DNA from: Actinomycetota bacterium
Lineage (GTDB): Bacteria > Actinomycetota > Nitriliruptoria > Nitriliruptorales > Nitriliruptoraceae
DNA length: 37,778 bases
Direction of reading: 5' to 3'
NCBI GenBank assembly: GCA_019348135.1
Contig: JAHWJY010000009.1
Span: forward strand, 1-37,778
Under the pieces are notes generated by a model. The model saw only the letters and a list, made by a program, of their open reading frames with translations. It was not told where the DNA came from and ran no database searches. Below are positions 23,801 to 31,274 of this stretch, piece after piece. Each line of letters opens with the position of its first letter. Positions within the stretch are counted from its first letter, which is position 1. Position numbers and translations under genes: made by a program.

Positions 23801-24314
23801 CACGCACTTCGCGTCGTGGGGCGAGCGGCTCGCCGAGCACCTCACCGAGCGCACGGGACAGCCCGTGCACTGCTACCACGGCGGGCTGGCACGTGGCGCC
23901 CGCGACCGGATGATCAAGGAGTTCCAGGAGGGCGAGGGCGCCGGTGCGCTGGTGCTGTCGCTCAAGGCCGGCGGCACCGGACTGAACCTCACGGCCGCGA
24001 GCCACGTGGTGCTCTACGACCGCTGGTGGAACCCGGCGGTGGAGGACCAGGCCCGCGACCGCGCCTGGCGCATCGGCCAGACCCGCACCGTCGTGTCGCA
24101 CCGGCTCGTGTGCCCCGGCACCGTCGACGAGCGGGTCGAGGAGGTCGTGGCCGGCAAGCGACGGATCGCCGACATGGCGCTGCCGAAGTCGAGCTCCGTC
24201 GGCGACCTCGACAGCGACCAGTTGCGGGCCGCGCTCGGCATCGACGCCGAGGCGCTGCTGGTCGACGAGGAGGCCGTGAGCCCCGAGCCCGCGAGCCGTG
24301 GAGGTGGACGATGA
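20820..24314 (+). CDS. SNF2/RapA-family DEAD-like helicase (DNA translocase)
   Basis: ATP-driven DNA translocase of about 1164 residues. The N-terminal 190 residues are charged and low-complexity with a probable coiled coil (LLKETKHTLRNVKRRKD) and Arg/Glu/Pro-rich stretch. An SNF2-associated bacterial domain follows at about 200-650. The helicase core starts near 680 with LRGYQADALAWL, Walker A DMGLGKTPT (about 705), Walker B LDEAQVIKN (about 803), LTGTPIENGLGDLW, and C-terminal motifs AGGTGLNLTAA and DQARDRAWRIGQ. The start is unusual: GGAGGAG (20808-20814) stands 5 nt before an ATC codon, and no ATG/GTG/TTG lies nearby. Alternatives are in-frame GTG at 20616, which sits 10 nt after a TATGTT box and could be leaderless, or GTG at 20646. 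Both add low-complexity sequence. Confidence 0.9.
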   Translation: MSNGPRPATTGTDELERLVQAHLDGWASDEDLAVLRAHGEEWLVTLQRLLKETKHTLRNVKRRKDTPEKELVLADFEGQRDRIEQALARLEAGEDDVAPSVEDEEETATGQAEAEAEIGADAVPQPRVRARSRESVREPRTRARRPPEERDAPEPRGDGERTRVRARIRETPPARDPERRRSEPRAEPEREPEPEPERPLDGTPQLQLSWHEGRIVAWSAAVDAVAEDLDAVRGRLKGAGTDPTAWVEHDAVRLPGGREAPAIAAPVQQTLGWLVSLAATATEDTLGPSATWLGLVASLGARLVGAGRVVPQLDRLGGPSGGKGNRGTYRVRWYPALVDHDELTALTRAMPASVAAFQRNVDGRAVTMELLGAFVDAVCADAASRVPVPAAPPDPRSAVDVAESILARLDGTTFEAPTQHAGELIRGLQRWASTVIGSPRLRLVAQLDPPDDSGAWHLKVLVPGGQRRMERVDAAMSNANPDRREHIKGELERLEALFPRLQPRNGRRRGEVLLGQQEAWELMTETGPMLVAAGFEVRVPPLKRRKARPGLRITATEGQETVVGAQQLSSVQWSAVFDDVELTAEEITRLAAESRPLVKSHGRWVEVDHADLEAAAAALAEREEQAQLTGADMLRYALGLEESPFGSISVAGEGWAADLLRSASEIPQHPPTSPEGFEGELRGYQADALAWLRFLDRAGLGGCLALDMGLGKTPTMLAHLRQTTDQGTSLVIAPPAVVGNWASEARKFVPDLKVMVHHGANRTDVGDIADEVADVDVVITTYGTAVRDISELADINWGKVVLDEAQVIKNHTSETAQQLRRLEARTRVVLTGTPIENGLGDLWALLDFANPGLLGGRSAFISQMSRAGDAKSSAEQALRTLNGVLVFRRTKAEPAIAAELPDRIDELDHCPMTPEQVGLYQAVLDELVIASSDQEGPKKKGAVLAAITALKQICNHPAAYTGDDGPLEGRSGKLARLIEIVESVFQSDERVLIFTHFASWGERLAEHLTERTGQPVHCYHGGLARGARDRMIKEFQEGEGAGALVLSLKAGGTGLNLTAASHVVLYDRWWNPAVEDQARDRAWRIGQTRTVVSHRLVCPGTVDERVEEVVAGKRRIADMALPKSSSVGDLDSDQLRAALGIDAEALLVDEEAVSPEPASRGGGR

Positions 24315-24835
24315 GTCGGCGACGCAAGCGCAGCCGCGGCGGCCAGCGGGGCCGCGGGTCCGGCAACGCGCCGGCGCAGGACCAGCAGAAGGACCAGCAG
24401 AAGGACCCGGGCCAGGGCCAGGGCCAGGACCCGCAGGGCCAGGCCAAGGGCCAGCGCTCCGGCGGCGGCAAGAGCGACGGTGGGGGCGGCGGCAAGGGCG
24501 ACGGCGGAGGTAACCGCAACGGCGGCTCGCGCGGCCGCGGTCGCGGCTCGCGCCGGCGCGGCCGCGGTCGCCGGCCCGAGGGGGTCGGCTACTGGGGCGA
24601 GGCGGGGCAGCTCCCCGAGCCGACGCCCGACATCCGTCTGACGAGCGACCCGGCCGCGGTGGCGCGCTCGCTCGGGACGCCGCCGCTGCCCGGCCACGAG
24701 CAGATCGCCGGCCACTACTTCGCGGCCGTCTACGACCGGGCGGTCGCGACCGCCGGCGCCCTCGCCGCGGCCGGCGGGCTGATCGAGCCGGACGAGCTGG
24801 CCGACGAGCTCGGCGACGACGACACGGAGGGCTGA
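24311..24835 (+). CDS. Basic Arg/Gly/Gln-rich low-complexity protein coupled to the SNF2 helicase
   Basis: Not a recognised family. The 174-residue protein starts with ATG at 24311 inside the helicase stop (ATGA overlap). The first half is strongly low-complexity: SRRRKRSRGGQRGRG, repeated QQKD and GQ units, poly-Gly with Lys/Asp, then a dense RG/RGR stretch ending about residue 95. Such RG-rich tracts commonly bind nucleic acid or drive condensation. The second half (about 96-174) is compositionally normal, with a helical segment HEQIAGHYFAAVYDRAVATAGALAAAGG and an acidic end. In other bacteria this position after an SNF2 helicase often holds a SWIM zinc-finger protein; no Cys/His zinc ligands are present here. 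It may be an accessory nucleic-acid-binding partner of the helicase. Confidence 0.75.
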   Translation: MSRRRKRSRGGQRGRGSGNAPAQDQQKDQQKDPGQGQGQDPQGQAKGQRSGGGKSDGGGGGKGDGGGNRNGGSRGRGRGSRRRGRGRRPEGVGYWGEAGQLPEPTPDIRLTSDPAAVARSLGTPPLPGHEQIAGHYFAAVYDRAVATAGALAAAGGLIEPDELADELGDDDTEG

Positions 24836-24836
24836 C

Positions 24837-25421
24837 TCAGGCGAGGGTGGTACGGACGAGCTCGCGGAGCTTGTCGACGCCGACGCCCTTCTCGGCACTG
24901 GCCCACAGCACGTCGCCCCGCTCGACCCCGCAACCCTCGGCGAGGTCGCGCTTGCGACGCTCGCGCTTCGACGAGCGGACCTTGTCGTGCTTGGTCGCGA
25001 CGATGCGGAACACGACCTCCTGCTCGCGCAGCCACGCCAGCATGTCGACGTCGAGCTTCGTCGGACCGACCTCTCCGTCGATCAGCAGCAGCGTCAGCCG
25101 GAGACCCTCGCGGGTCGTGAGGTAGCGGTGCATACGGCGCTGCCAGTCGCGGCGCGTGTCCTTCGAGGCACTCGACGCGTAGCCGTAGCCCGGGAGGTCC
25201 ACGACCGTGCCGCCCTCGGCGAGCTCGAAGCAGTTCAGCAGCTGGGTCTTGCCGGGCTTGCCCGACACCTTGGCCAGCGCCTTGCGTGCCGCGAGCGCGT
25301 TCAGGAGCGAGGACTTGCCGACGTTGGAGCGACCGACGACGGCCACCTCGGCGCGGGTGTCGGGCAGCGACTCGACGTCGGGCGCGGAGGTCACGAACTG
25401 GAGCTGCAGGGGACCGCTCAC
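24837..25421 (-). CDS. engB: Ribosome biogenesis GTP-binding protein EngB/YsxC
   Basis: GTPase needed for assembly of the large ribosomal subunit in many bacteria. The 194-residue protein shows G1 GRSNVGKSS near residue 30, G2 region KPGKTQ, G3 DLPGYGYA, G4 TKHDK and G5-like WASAEKG. The GTG start at 25421 overlaps the msrA stop by 4 nt (GTGA). Its stop is 1 nt from the stop of the convergent low-complexity protein gene. Confidence 0.94.
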   Translation of the reverse strand: MSGPLQLQFVTSAPDVESLPDTRAEVAVVGRSNVGKSSLLNALAARKALAKVSGKPGKTQLLNCFELAEGGTVVDLPGYGYASSASKDTRRDWQRRMHRYLTTREGLRLTLLLIDGEVGPTKLDVDMLAWLREQEVVFRIVATKHDKVRSSKRERRKRDLAEGCGVERGDVLWASAEKGVGVDKLRELVRTTLA

Positions 25422-26104
25422 TCGCCGGGGAGCTCCACCTCGGCCTTGCGCTGGCCGTGGGTGCCCGTCTCGTAGGCGACCTGGCAGAAGCCGTGGTTGC
25501 AGTAACCGCCGGGGTTCTTGGCGAGGTACTGCTGGTGGTAGGCCTCGGCGTAGTACCACGGCCCGGCCTCCTCGAACGGGCGGATCTCGGTCGTGATCTC
25601 GCCGAAGCCGGCCTCGTCCAGGGCCTGCTGGTAGCGCTCGCGCGTCCGCTTGGCGGTCTCCATCTGGGCGTCCGTCGTGGGGTAGAGCGCCGTGCGGTAC
25701 TGCGTGCCGAGGTCGTTGCCCTGCCCGTTCCTCTGGGTCGGGTCGTGGTTCTCCCAGAAGTGCTTCAGGATGGTCTCGTAGCTCACCTGCTCGGGGTCGA
25801 ACACGACGAGCACGGCCTCGGCGTGGCCGGTGCGACCGGTGCAGGTCTCCTCGTAGGTCGGGTTCGGCGTGTAGCCGCCCGTGTAGCCGGCGGCCGTGGT
25901 GTGGACGCCGTCGAGCTGCCAGAAGATGCGCTCGGCACCCCAGAAGCAGCCCATCGCGACGTAGGTGACCTCGTGCCCGTCCGGCCACGGGGGCGTGAGC
26001 GGGTTGCCGTTGACGAAGTGGGCGTCCGGGACGTGCAGCGGCTCGTCGCGCCCCGGGAGCGCCTCGTCGGGGGAGACCATGCTGGCGGGCTTGCGGGAGA
26101 ACAC
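25418..26104 (-). CDS. msrA: Peptide-methionine (S)-S-oxide reductase
   Basis: Reduces methionine-S-sulfoxide in proteins and free methionine. The 228-residue protein has the catalytic motif AMGCFWGAE with Cys53, TGYTGG, the motif HAEAVLVVFDP, and a C-terminal GGYCNHGFCQVAYE that supplies the resolving cysteines. The open frame extends to 26206 through an arginine-rich segment, but GTG at 26104 has GAAGG 7 nt upstream and fits the family's short N-terminal extension better; ATG a few codons on is also possible. It is the first gene of a two-gene unit with engB. Confidence 0.94.
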   Translation of the reverse strand: MFSRKPASMVSPDEALPGRDEPLHVPDAHFVNGNPLTPPWPDGHEVTYVAMGCFWGAERIFWQLDGVHTTAAGYTGGYTPNPTYEETCTGRTGHAEAVLVVFDPEQVSYETILKHFWENHDPTQRNGQGNDLGTQYRTALYPTTDAQMETAKRTRERYQQALDEAGFGEITTEIRPFEEAGPWYYAEAYHQQYLAKNPGGYCNHGFCQVAYETGTHGQRKAEVELPGE

Positions 26105-26166
26105 CTCGGCGCCTTCGTTCGGTGACCTCCTACGGTACCGCCGGCGGACCGCAACCCGGGGTGCAC

Positions 26167-26186
26167 GTACGACGTCGTACCGTACG
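26167..26186 (+). promoter_or_regulatory. Perfect 14-bp palindrome between divergent msrA and lipoprotein genes
   Basis: GTACGACGTCGTAC (26167-26180) is a perfect palindrome, followed immediately by CGTACG (26181-26186), so GTAC occurs three times within 20 nt. It lies 26 nt before the TTG start of the lipoprotein and 62 nt upstream of the msrA start, where an operator for either or both would be expected. No known regulator motif is recognised. Confidence 0.45.
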
Positions 26187-26205
26187 AGGCGGGAGGGAGG
26201 GGGCA

Positions 26206-27165
26206 TTGCGACAGCGCGGGCGGACGACGTTGGCGGTGGTGGTGGCGGCGGTGGTGCTGTCCGCCTGCGGAGGTCCGTCGCTCGGTCCGGTGGGCGAGGG
26301 CCCGGACGACACCGCCGCCGGTGGGCCCGTGGACGGCTGTCGCCCGCCGCTCGGCGAGGACGACCCGCATCCGATCCAGGACGGCGGGGGCGGCGGTCAG
26401 CATCCGGCCCTCGACGGGGACTGGGTTCAGAACACCGCCGAGGAGGTCCAGACCGAGCACGTCGACGTCCTCGGCGGCCTGTGGCTCGACAACGAGGCCG
26501 GCGAGCTCGTGATCATGGTGCCCGGCGCCGCAGGACGTGAGGTGTTCGAACGTCTCCGTGCGGAGGCACCCGAACCCGAGCGCGTCGTCTGCATGGAGGC
26601 GGCCGCGACGGCGACCGAGCTCGAGGAGCTCCAGCGGGAGGTGTTCTCCCGGCTCTCGGACGCCGGCGCGAACATGAGTGGTGGGGTCGACGTCGTGCGC
26701 AGTGTCGTGGAGGTGATGTTCGAGGGCGACCCGGAGACGGCACGCGATGCGCTGGGCGACCTCGCCGACGACCCCCGGGTGCGGCTCACCGTCCCGCCCT
26801 GCGCCGAGGTCGAGCCGACGCCGGAGGGCGCGGTCGACCTCGTCGGCGACGGCTCCAACTGCCAGGGCATGGACGCGCTCCTCATCGGCACGCTCGCCGG
26901 CGACCCGGCCTCGGGCTGTGCCTGGTTCGAGGACGACCAGGGCCAGCCGCAGACGGTCCTGTGGCCGCGTGGGTGGTCGATCACGGAGGACGGCACGATC
27001 CTCGACCACCGCGGCGAGCCGCGCGCGGCGATCGGCGACGAGGTCGAGTCCGGTGGCGGACACAGCACGCTCCGGGAGGGGCAGCGGGCGTGTGGCATGG
27101 GCGGCGACGGCGCCTGGATCGTCAGCTCGCTCACGTCGGTCGAAGAGGGCGGCGCCGGCGAGTAG
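26206..27165 (+). CDS. Predicted lipoprotein of unknown function
   Basis: Not recognised. The 319-residue protein has a signal peptide ending in lipobox VVLSACGG with Cys21, so it should be lipid-anchored outside the membrane. The mature part starts with a Gly/Pro/Asp-rich linker containing GGGGGQHPAL and holds a segment WLDNEAGELVIMVPG...AEAPEPERVVCMEAAATATELEELQREV (here abbreviated) with mixed alpha/beta character. At least six cysteines in the mature part suggest disulfides. The TTG start at 26206 has a long purine run GGGAGGGAGGGGG directly upstream. An upstream ATG at 26122 would add a charged stretch before the signal peptide and run over the palindrome. Confidence 0.75.
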   Translation: MRQRGRTTLAVVVAAVVLSACGGPSLGPVGEGPDDTAAGGPVDGCRPPLGEDDPHPIQDGGGGGQHPALDGDWVQNTAEEVQTEHVDVLGGLWLDNEAGELVIMVPGAAGREVFERLRAEAPEPERVVCMEAAATATELEELQREVFSRLSDAGANMSGGVDVVRSVVEVMFEGDPETARDALGDLADDPRVRLTVPPCAEVEPTPEGAVDLVGDGSNCQGMDALLIGTLAGDPASGCAWFEDDQGQPQTVLWPRGWSITEDGTILDHRGEPRAAIGDEVESGGGHSTLREGQRACGMGGDGAWIVSSLTSVEEGGAGE

Positions 27166-27175
27166 CGTCGCCGGC

Positions 27176-29698
27176 GTGGGACGGTCGAGCAGCGTCGGAG
27201 ACGAACTCGCGATCGGGTTGCCGGTCGAGGAGGTGCTGCCCGACGTCGTGGCTGCGCTCGACGCCGGGCGACCCGTCGTGCTCCAGGCCCCGCCCGGTGC
27301 GGGCAAGACGACGCTCGTGCCGCTCGCGCTGCGTGACCGGCCGTGGGTCGGCGACGGTCGCATCCTCGTGCTCGAGCCGCGGCGTCTCGCGGCGCGGGCG
27401 GCGGCACGGCGGATGTCGCAGCTCGTCAACGACGGCGTCGGGGGCACGGTCGGCTACGTGACCCGCGACGAGCGCCAGGTCTCCCGCCGGACCGTGGTCG
27501 AGGTCGTGACCGAGGGCATCCTCGTCCGGCGGCTGCAGCGCGACCCCTCGCTCCCGGGGGTGAGCGCCGTGCTGTTCGACGAGTTCCACGAGCGCAGCCT
27601 CGCGGCGGACCTCGGGCTGGCGCTGACGCTGGAGGCCCGGAGCGCGCTGCGGGACGACCTCCGCATCGTCGTCATGTCGGCGACGCTCGACGGCGAACGC
27701 GTCGCCGCGATGCTCGACGACCCGGCCGTGATCTCGAGCGAGGGTCGGCGCTTCCCGGTCGAGACGCGGTACCGACCACGACCCATCAGCACGCCGGTGG
27801 AGGACGCCGTCGCCGACGCGGTCGACGTCGCGCTGTTGGAGACCGAGGGCGACGTGCTCGTCTTCCTGCCCGGGGCGCGCGAGATCCGGCGCGTCGCCTC
27901 ACGGCTCGCCGGCATCCCCGACGTCCTCGTCGCCCCGCTCTACGGCGCGCTCCCGCCGGCCGAGCAGGACCGCGCGCTCGACCCCGCGCCGGCCGGGCGA
28001 CGCAAGGTCGTGCTCGCCACCGACATCGCCGAGACGAGCCTCACGATCGAGGGCGTCCGCGTCGTCGTGGACGGCGGTCTCACGCGGGCGCCGCGGTTCG
28101 ATCCGCGCACCGGCATGTCGGCGCTCGAGACGGTGCGGATCTCCCAGGCCTCCGCCGACCAACGACGGGGACGCGCCGGTCGGGTCGCGCCGGGGGTCGC
28201 CTTCCGGTGCTGGGCCGAGCGCGAGCAGGCCGGCCTCGACCCGCACACGCCGCCGGAGATCGCGGTCGCCGACCTCGCCGGTCTGGCGCTGGAGGTCGCG
28301 AGCTGGGGGGCCGCGGGGCCGGAGGAGCTGCCCCTCCCGGAGCAGCCGCCGGCGCACGCCTACGCCGCCGCGGTCGAGCTGCTGCGCGAGCTCGAGGCGC
28401 TCGACGACGACGGCCGCATCACGCCCCACGGCCGGGCGCTCGCCGAGCTGCCGCTGCACCCCCGGCTCGCGCACCTGGTGGTCCGGGGGACCGAGCTGGG
28501 CCTCGGTGGTCTCGCGTGCGACGTCGCCGCGCTGCTGTCCGACCGCGACATCCTGTCGACGGGGCGCGGCGGCGCCGGCGCCGACCTCACCGTCCGCGTC
28601 CGGGTGCTGCGGGGCGCACCGGCGCCGGCGGGGACGACCGTCCGGCGGGGCGCGCTGTCCCGGGCGAAGCGCGAGGCCGGCCGCCTGCGCCGGCTCGCCG
28701 GCGCCGAGACCGCCGGCGACCCCGAACGCACCGGCGGCCTCGTGGCGCTCGCCTACCCCGACCGCGTCGCGCAACGTCGCGGGGACCAGCGCGGGACCTA
28801 CCGGCTCGCGTCCGGGAAGGGCGCGCGGCTGTTCCCGGACGACGTCCTCGCCGGCGAGGAGCTGCTGGCGGTCGCCGACGTCGACCTCGGCGCATCGGAG
28901 GCGCGGATCTGGCTGGCGGCGGCGGTGTCCGCGGACGAGCTCCGCGAGGTCCTGTCCGGGCGTCTCGCCACCGGCGACGTCGTGGCGTGGGACGACGAAC
29001 GGGGCGACGTGGTCGCGGAGTGGCGCGAGCACCTCGGCGCCGTCGTGCTCGCCCGGTCACGTGCCCGCGGCGCCGGCGGGGCGGCGACGGCGGCCCTCCT
29101 CGCCGGCGTGCGATCGCTCGGGCTGGACGTGGCGCTGCCGTGGGACCGCGCGACCCGCGAGCTGCGCGAGCGCATCGCGTTCGTGCACCGGACGATCGGC
29201 GACCCGTGGCCGGACGTCTCGGACGAGGCACTCCTCGCCTCCCTCGAGGACTGGCTCGCGCCGTTCCTCGCCGGCGCGACCCGCCGCAGCCACCTCGGCC
29301 GGCTGTCGCTGCGGGAGCCGCTGCTCACGCTCGTGGGGTGGGAGCGCGTCGCCGAGCTCGACCGGCTCGCGCCGGAACGGATCGAGGTCCCCAGCGGCTC
29401 GGCCGTCCGCCTCGACTACTCCGGGGACGCGCCGGTCCTGCCGGTGAAGCTGCAGGAGATGTTCGGCGCCACCGAGACGCCCACCGTCGCGGGCGGTCGC
29501 GTCCCGGTGACCATCCACCTGCTGTCGCCGGCGCAGCGACCCGTGCAGGTGACCGCCGACCTCGCGAGCTTCTGGCGCGACGTCTACCCGCAGGTGCGAG
29601 CGGAGCTCCGGGGCCGCTACCCGAAGCACCCGTGGCCGGAGGACCCCCTCCACGCCCCGGCCACCCGCCACACGAAACGACGTGCGCCGAAGCGTTGA
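27176..29698 (+). CDS. hrpB: ATP-dependent RNA helicase HrpB
   Basis: DEAH-type helicase of 840 residues, the usual HrpB length. Core motifs are present: PPGAGKTTLVPLA (about 40-52), DEFHERSL (Walker B, DEFH variant), MSAT, TDIAETSLTIEGV and QRRGRAGR. The C-terminal half has the HA2-like and HrpB-specific region, with LPLHPRLAHLV and the family-typical DYSGDAPVLPVKLQEMFG and YPQVRAELRGRYPKHPWPEDP. The start is GTG at 27176, 11 nt after the lipoprotein stop; no strong ribosome site is visible, so coupling or a nearby downstream start is possible. The in vivo role of HrpB in bacteria is not settled; RNA remodelling is the family expectation. Confidence 0.94.
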   Translation: MGRSSSVGDELAIGLPVEEVLPDVVAALDAGRPVVLQAPPGAGKTTLVPLALRDRPWVGDGRILVLEPRRLAARAAARRMSQLVNDGVGGTVGYVTRDERQVSRRTVVEVVTEGILVRRLQRDPSLPGVSAVLFDEFHERSLAADLGLALTLEARSALRDDLRIVVMSATLDGERVAAMLDDPAVISSEGRRFPVETRYRPRPISTPVEDAVADAVDVALLETEGDVLVFLPGAREIRRVASRLAGIPDVLVAPLYGALPPAEQDRALDPAPAGRRKVVLATDIAETSLTIEGVRVVVDGGLTRAPRFDPRTGMSALETVRISQASADQRRGRAGRVAPGVAFRCWAEREQAGLDPHTPPEIAVADLAGLALEVASWGAAGPEELPLPEQPPAHAYAAAVELLRELEALDDDGRITPHGRALAELPLHPRLAHLVVRGTELGLGGLACDVAALLSDRDILSTGRGGAGADLTVRVRVLRGAPAPAGTTVRRGALSRAKREAGRLRRLAGAETAGDPERTGGLVALAYPDRVAQRRGDQRGTYRLASGKGARLFPDDVLAGEELLAVADVDLGASEARIWLAAAVSADELREVLSGRLATGDVVAWDDERGDVVAEWREHLGAVVLARSRARGAGGAATAALLAGVRSLGLDVALPWDRATRELRERIAFVHRTIGDPWPDVSDEALLASLEDWLAPFLAGATRRSHLGRLSLREPLLTLVGWERVAELDRLAPERIEVPSGSAVRLDYSGDAPVLPVKLQEMFGATETPTVAGGRVPVTIHLLSPAQRPVQVTADLASFWRDVYPQVRAELRGRYPKHPWPEDPLHAPATRHTKRRAPKR

Positions 29699-29714
29699 GA
29701 GGGGCGCCGCGGTG

Positions 29715-30098
29715 TCAGTCGGCCGTCGACAGCGCGAAGGTGTTGCCCTCGCTGTCCTTGAACCAGGCCGCCTTCTGCCCGTCGGGCATGGAGATCACGC
29801 CGTCGACGGTCGCGCCCATCTCGCCGAAGTCGACGTGCTCGAACGCCACGCCGTTGGACCGCAGGAACGCGACCACCCCGTCGAAGTCCTCCAGGCGGAA
29901 CCCGGCGGCCGTCGCCTTGTTGGTGCCGGCGAGCTCGGACGGGTAGAGGAGGAACTCCACCCCTCCCGCCCGGTAGCGGAGGTCGCCGAAGGGAGTGGTC
30001 TCGACGGGTTCGAGCCCGAGCTTCTCGGCGTACCACCGTCGAGCGCGCTCGAGGTCGGACGCGGGTAGGACGGCGTGGATCGGGGTGTTCGCGATCAT
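29715..30098 (-). CDS. VOC (glyoxalase/bleomycin-resistance fold) family protein
   Basis: The 127-residue protein has a single glyoxalase-type domain with two beta-alpha-beta-beta-beta repeats: it begins IHAVLPASDLERARRWYAEKLGL and ends WFKDSEGNTFALS. Metal-binding residues cannot be assigned with confidence, because His in the first strand and the final Glu-equivalent are in plausible positions but not diagnostic. ATG at 30098 has GAGGAGG 8 nt upstream. A minus-strand TAGGCT box at 30201-30196 would give a leader of about 90 nt. It converges on hrpB, ending 17 nt from its stop. Enzymatic role unknown. Confidence 0.88.
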   Translation of the reverse strand: MIANTPIHAVLPASDLERARRWYAEKLGLEPVETTPFGDLRYRAGGVEFLLYPSELAGTNKATAAGFRLEDFDGVVAFLRSNGVAFEHVDFGEMGATVDGVISMPDGQKAAWFKDSEGNTFALSTAD

Positions 30099-30195
30099 GG
30101 GGAGGACCTCCTCGGGTCTGGTGCTCTGAGGGGCCTCGCCGGTCCTCAGGTTCCCTGGTCTCCACGATCACGGTCCGTGCGCCACCAGCTGATCG

Positions 30196-30201
30196 AGCCT
30201 A
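30196..30201 (-). promoter_or_regulatory. -10 box of the VOC gene
   Basis: TAGGCT on the minus strand, about 98 nt upstream of the VOC start. The leader contains a CTGAGG/CCTCAG inverted repeat. No clear -35 was found. Confidence 0.4.
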
Positions 30202-30248
30202 ACCGTGGAGGGTGCGGCTCCGGGGCGCCTCCAGGAACCGGTGCTCGG

Positions 30249-31184
30249 TCAGGCCTCGGCGGCCGATGCCGGCACCGCGGCGGGTGGGGGAGCGGACACC
30301 CGTCGGGCGCCCGGCGAGAGCGCCCCGAACCACACCCCGGTCATCACCAGGAGCGCGCCCACCACGGCGTCGGTGGTGATCGGCTCGTCCGCGATGAGCG
30401 CCGCGAGGACGAGCGTCACGACGGGGAACAGCACGAACATGTACGAGCTCGCCGACGAGGTCCACCGGCGCACCACGAGCAGCACGAGGACGAACAGCCC
30501 GACCGAGCCGAGCGTGACGAGGTAGAGGACCGCCCACACCGCGGACGGCTCCCGCGGCAGCACCCACGGCTCGCCGGCGACGAGCGAGATACCGAACAGC
30601 ACGAGCGCCCCGGTCGACATGCCGACCGCGTTCGTCATCGCCGGGTGGTTCCCGGACAGGCGCTTGCCGAGGATGATGCTCTGCCCGATCACGAGCGCCG
30701 CCAGCAGCATCGCGAGGAGCGGGCCCAGCGGGATGGCGGTCGCACCGGGGCCGAAGGTCATCCAGCCGATGCCGGCCACGGCGAGCAACGCGCCGGCGAC
30801 CCCGCGCAGCGCCAGGCGTTCGTGGCCCTGGGCGGTCGCGAGCAGCAGCGTGACGAGCGGCACCATCGCCATCACGACGGTCGCGGCGCCGGCCGTCACG
30901 CGCACGAGCGCCCAGTACATGAGGGCGTAGCTGATGGCGAACGACATCAGCCCGTAGACGGCCGTCAGCACGAGGTCGCGGCCACGCGGCCACCGCAGCC
31001 GCAGTGCCACCGCGATGCCGACGAACAGCAGCGCCGCCAGACCGAAGCGCAGGCCGGCGCCCCAGAAGGGCGCGAGCTCGCGGTTGCTGAAGCGCACGGC
31101 GATGAAGTTCGCGCCGCCGATGGTGACGGCCAGGAGGAACGTCGCGACCACGACGGACCCCGGGCCCTGCTGCTCCGCCTCCAC
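30249..31184 (-). CDS. EamA/DMT-family transporter
   Basis: Integral membrane protein of 311 residues with about ten hydrophobic helices arranged as two EamA halves (first half about 10-145, second about 155-290), the classic drug/metabolite transporter layout. The first half begins VATFLLAVTIGGANFIAVRF; the second ends ITTDAVVGALLVMTGVWFG. The GTG start at 31184 has GGGAGGA 5 nt upstream; the longer frame reaching 32033 overlaps the alkB gene and is rejected. Likely an exporter of amino acids or other metabolites; substrate unknown. It is divergent from alkB, with 90 nt between the starts. Confidence 0.9.
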   Translation of the reverse strand: MEAEQQGPGSVVVATFLLAVTIGGANFIAVRFSNRELAPFWGAGLRFGLAALLFVGIAVALRLRWPRGRDLVLTAVYGLMSFAISYALMYWALVRVTAGAATVVMAMVPLVTLLLATAQGHERLALRGVAGALLAVAGIGWMTFGPGATAIPLGPLLAMLLAALVIGQSIILGKRLSGNHPAMTNAVGMSTGALVLFGISLVAGEPWVLPREPSAVWAVLYLVTLGSVGLFVLVLLVVRRWTSSASSYMFVLFPVVTLVLAALIADEPITTDAVVGALLVMTGVWFGALSPGARRVSAPPPAAVPASAAEA

Positions 31185-31237
31185 CGTGGTCCTCCCGACC
31201 GCACCTCGCCGGCGGGAGCCTAGTGGCCGCCGACCCG

Positions 31238-31274
31238 TTGCCGTGCGAACAGGTGTTCGGGTAGCCTGGACCGC
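31238..31274 (+). promoter_or_regulatory. SOS (LexA) box inside the leaderless promoter of alkB
   Basis: -35 TTGCCG (31238-31243) and -10 TAGCCT (31262-31267) are 18 nt apart. Between them lies CGAACAGGTGTTCG (31246-31259), which matches the Gram-positive LexA consensus CGAACRNRYGTTCG at every position. The ATG at 31275 is 7 nt after the -10 and no ribosome site is present, so the mRNA is probably leaderless. LexA would block the promoter until DNA damage. Confidence 0.8.

Noticed and set aside
18681-24101. Minus-strand open frame of 1806 codons spanning the kinase and the antisense of the SNF2 helicase
   Set aside because: No protein-family motifs; it is a frame free of stops because of GC content, and the real genes in other frames have full motif sets.
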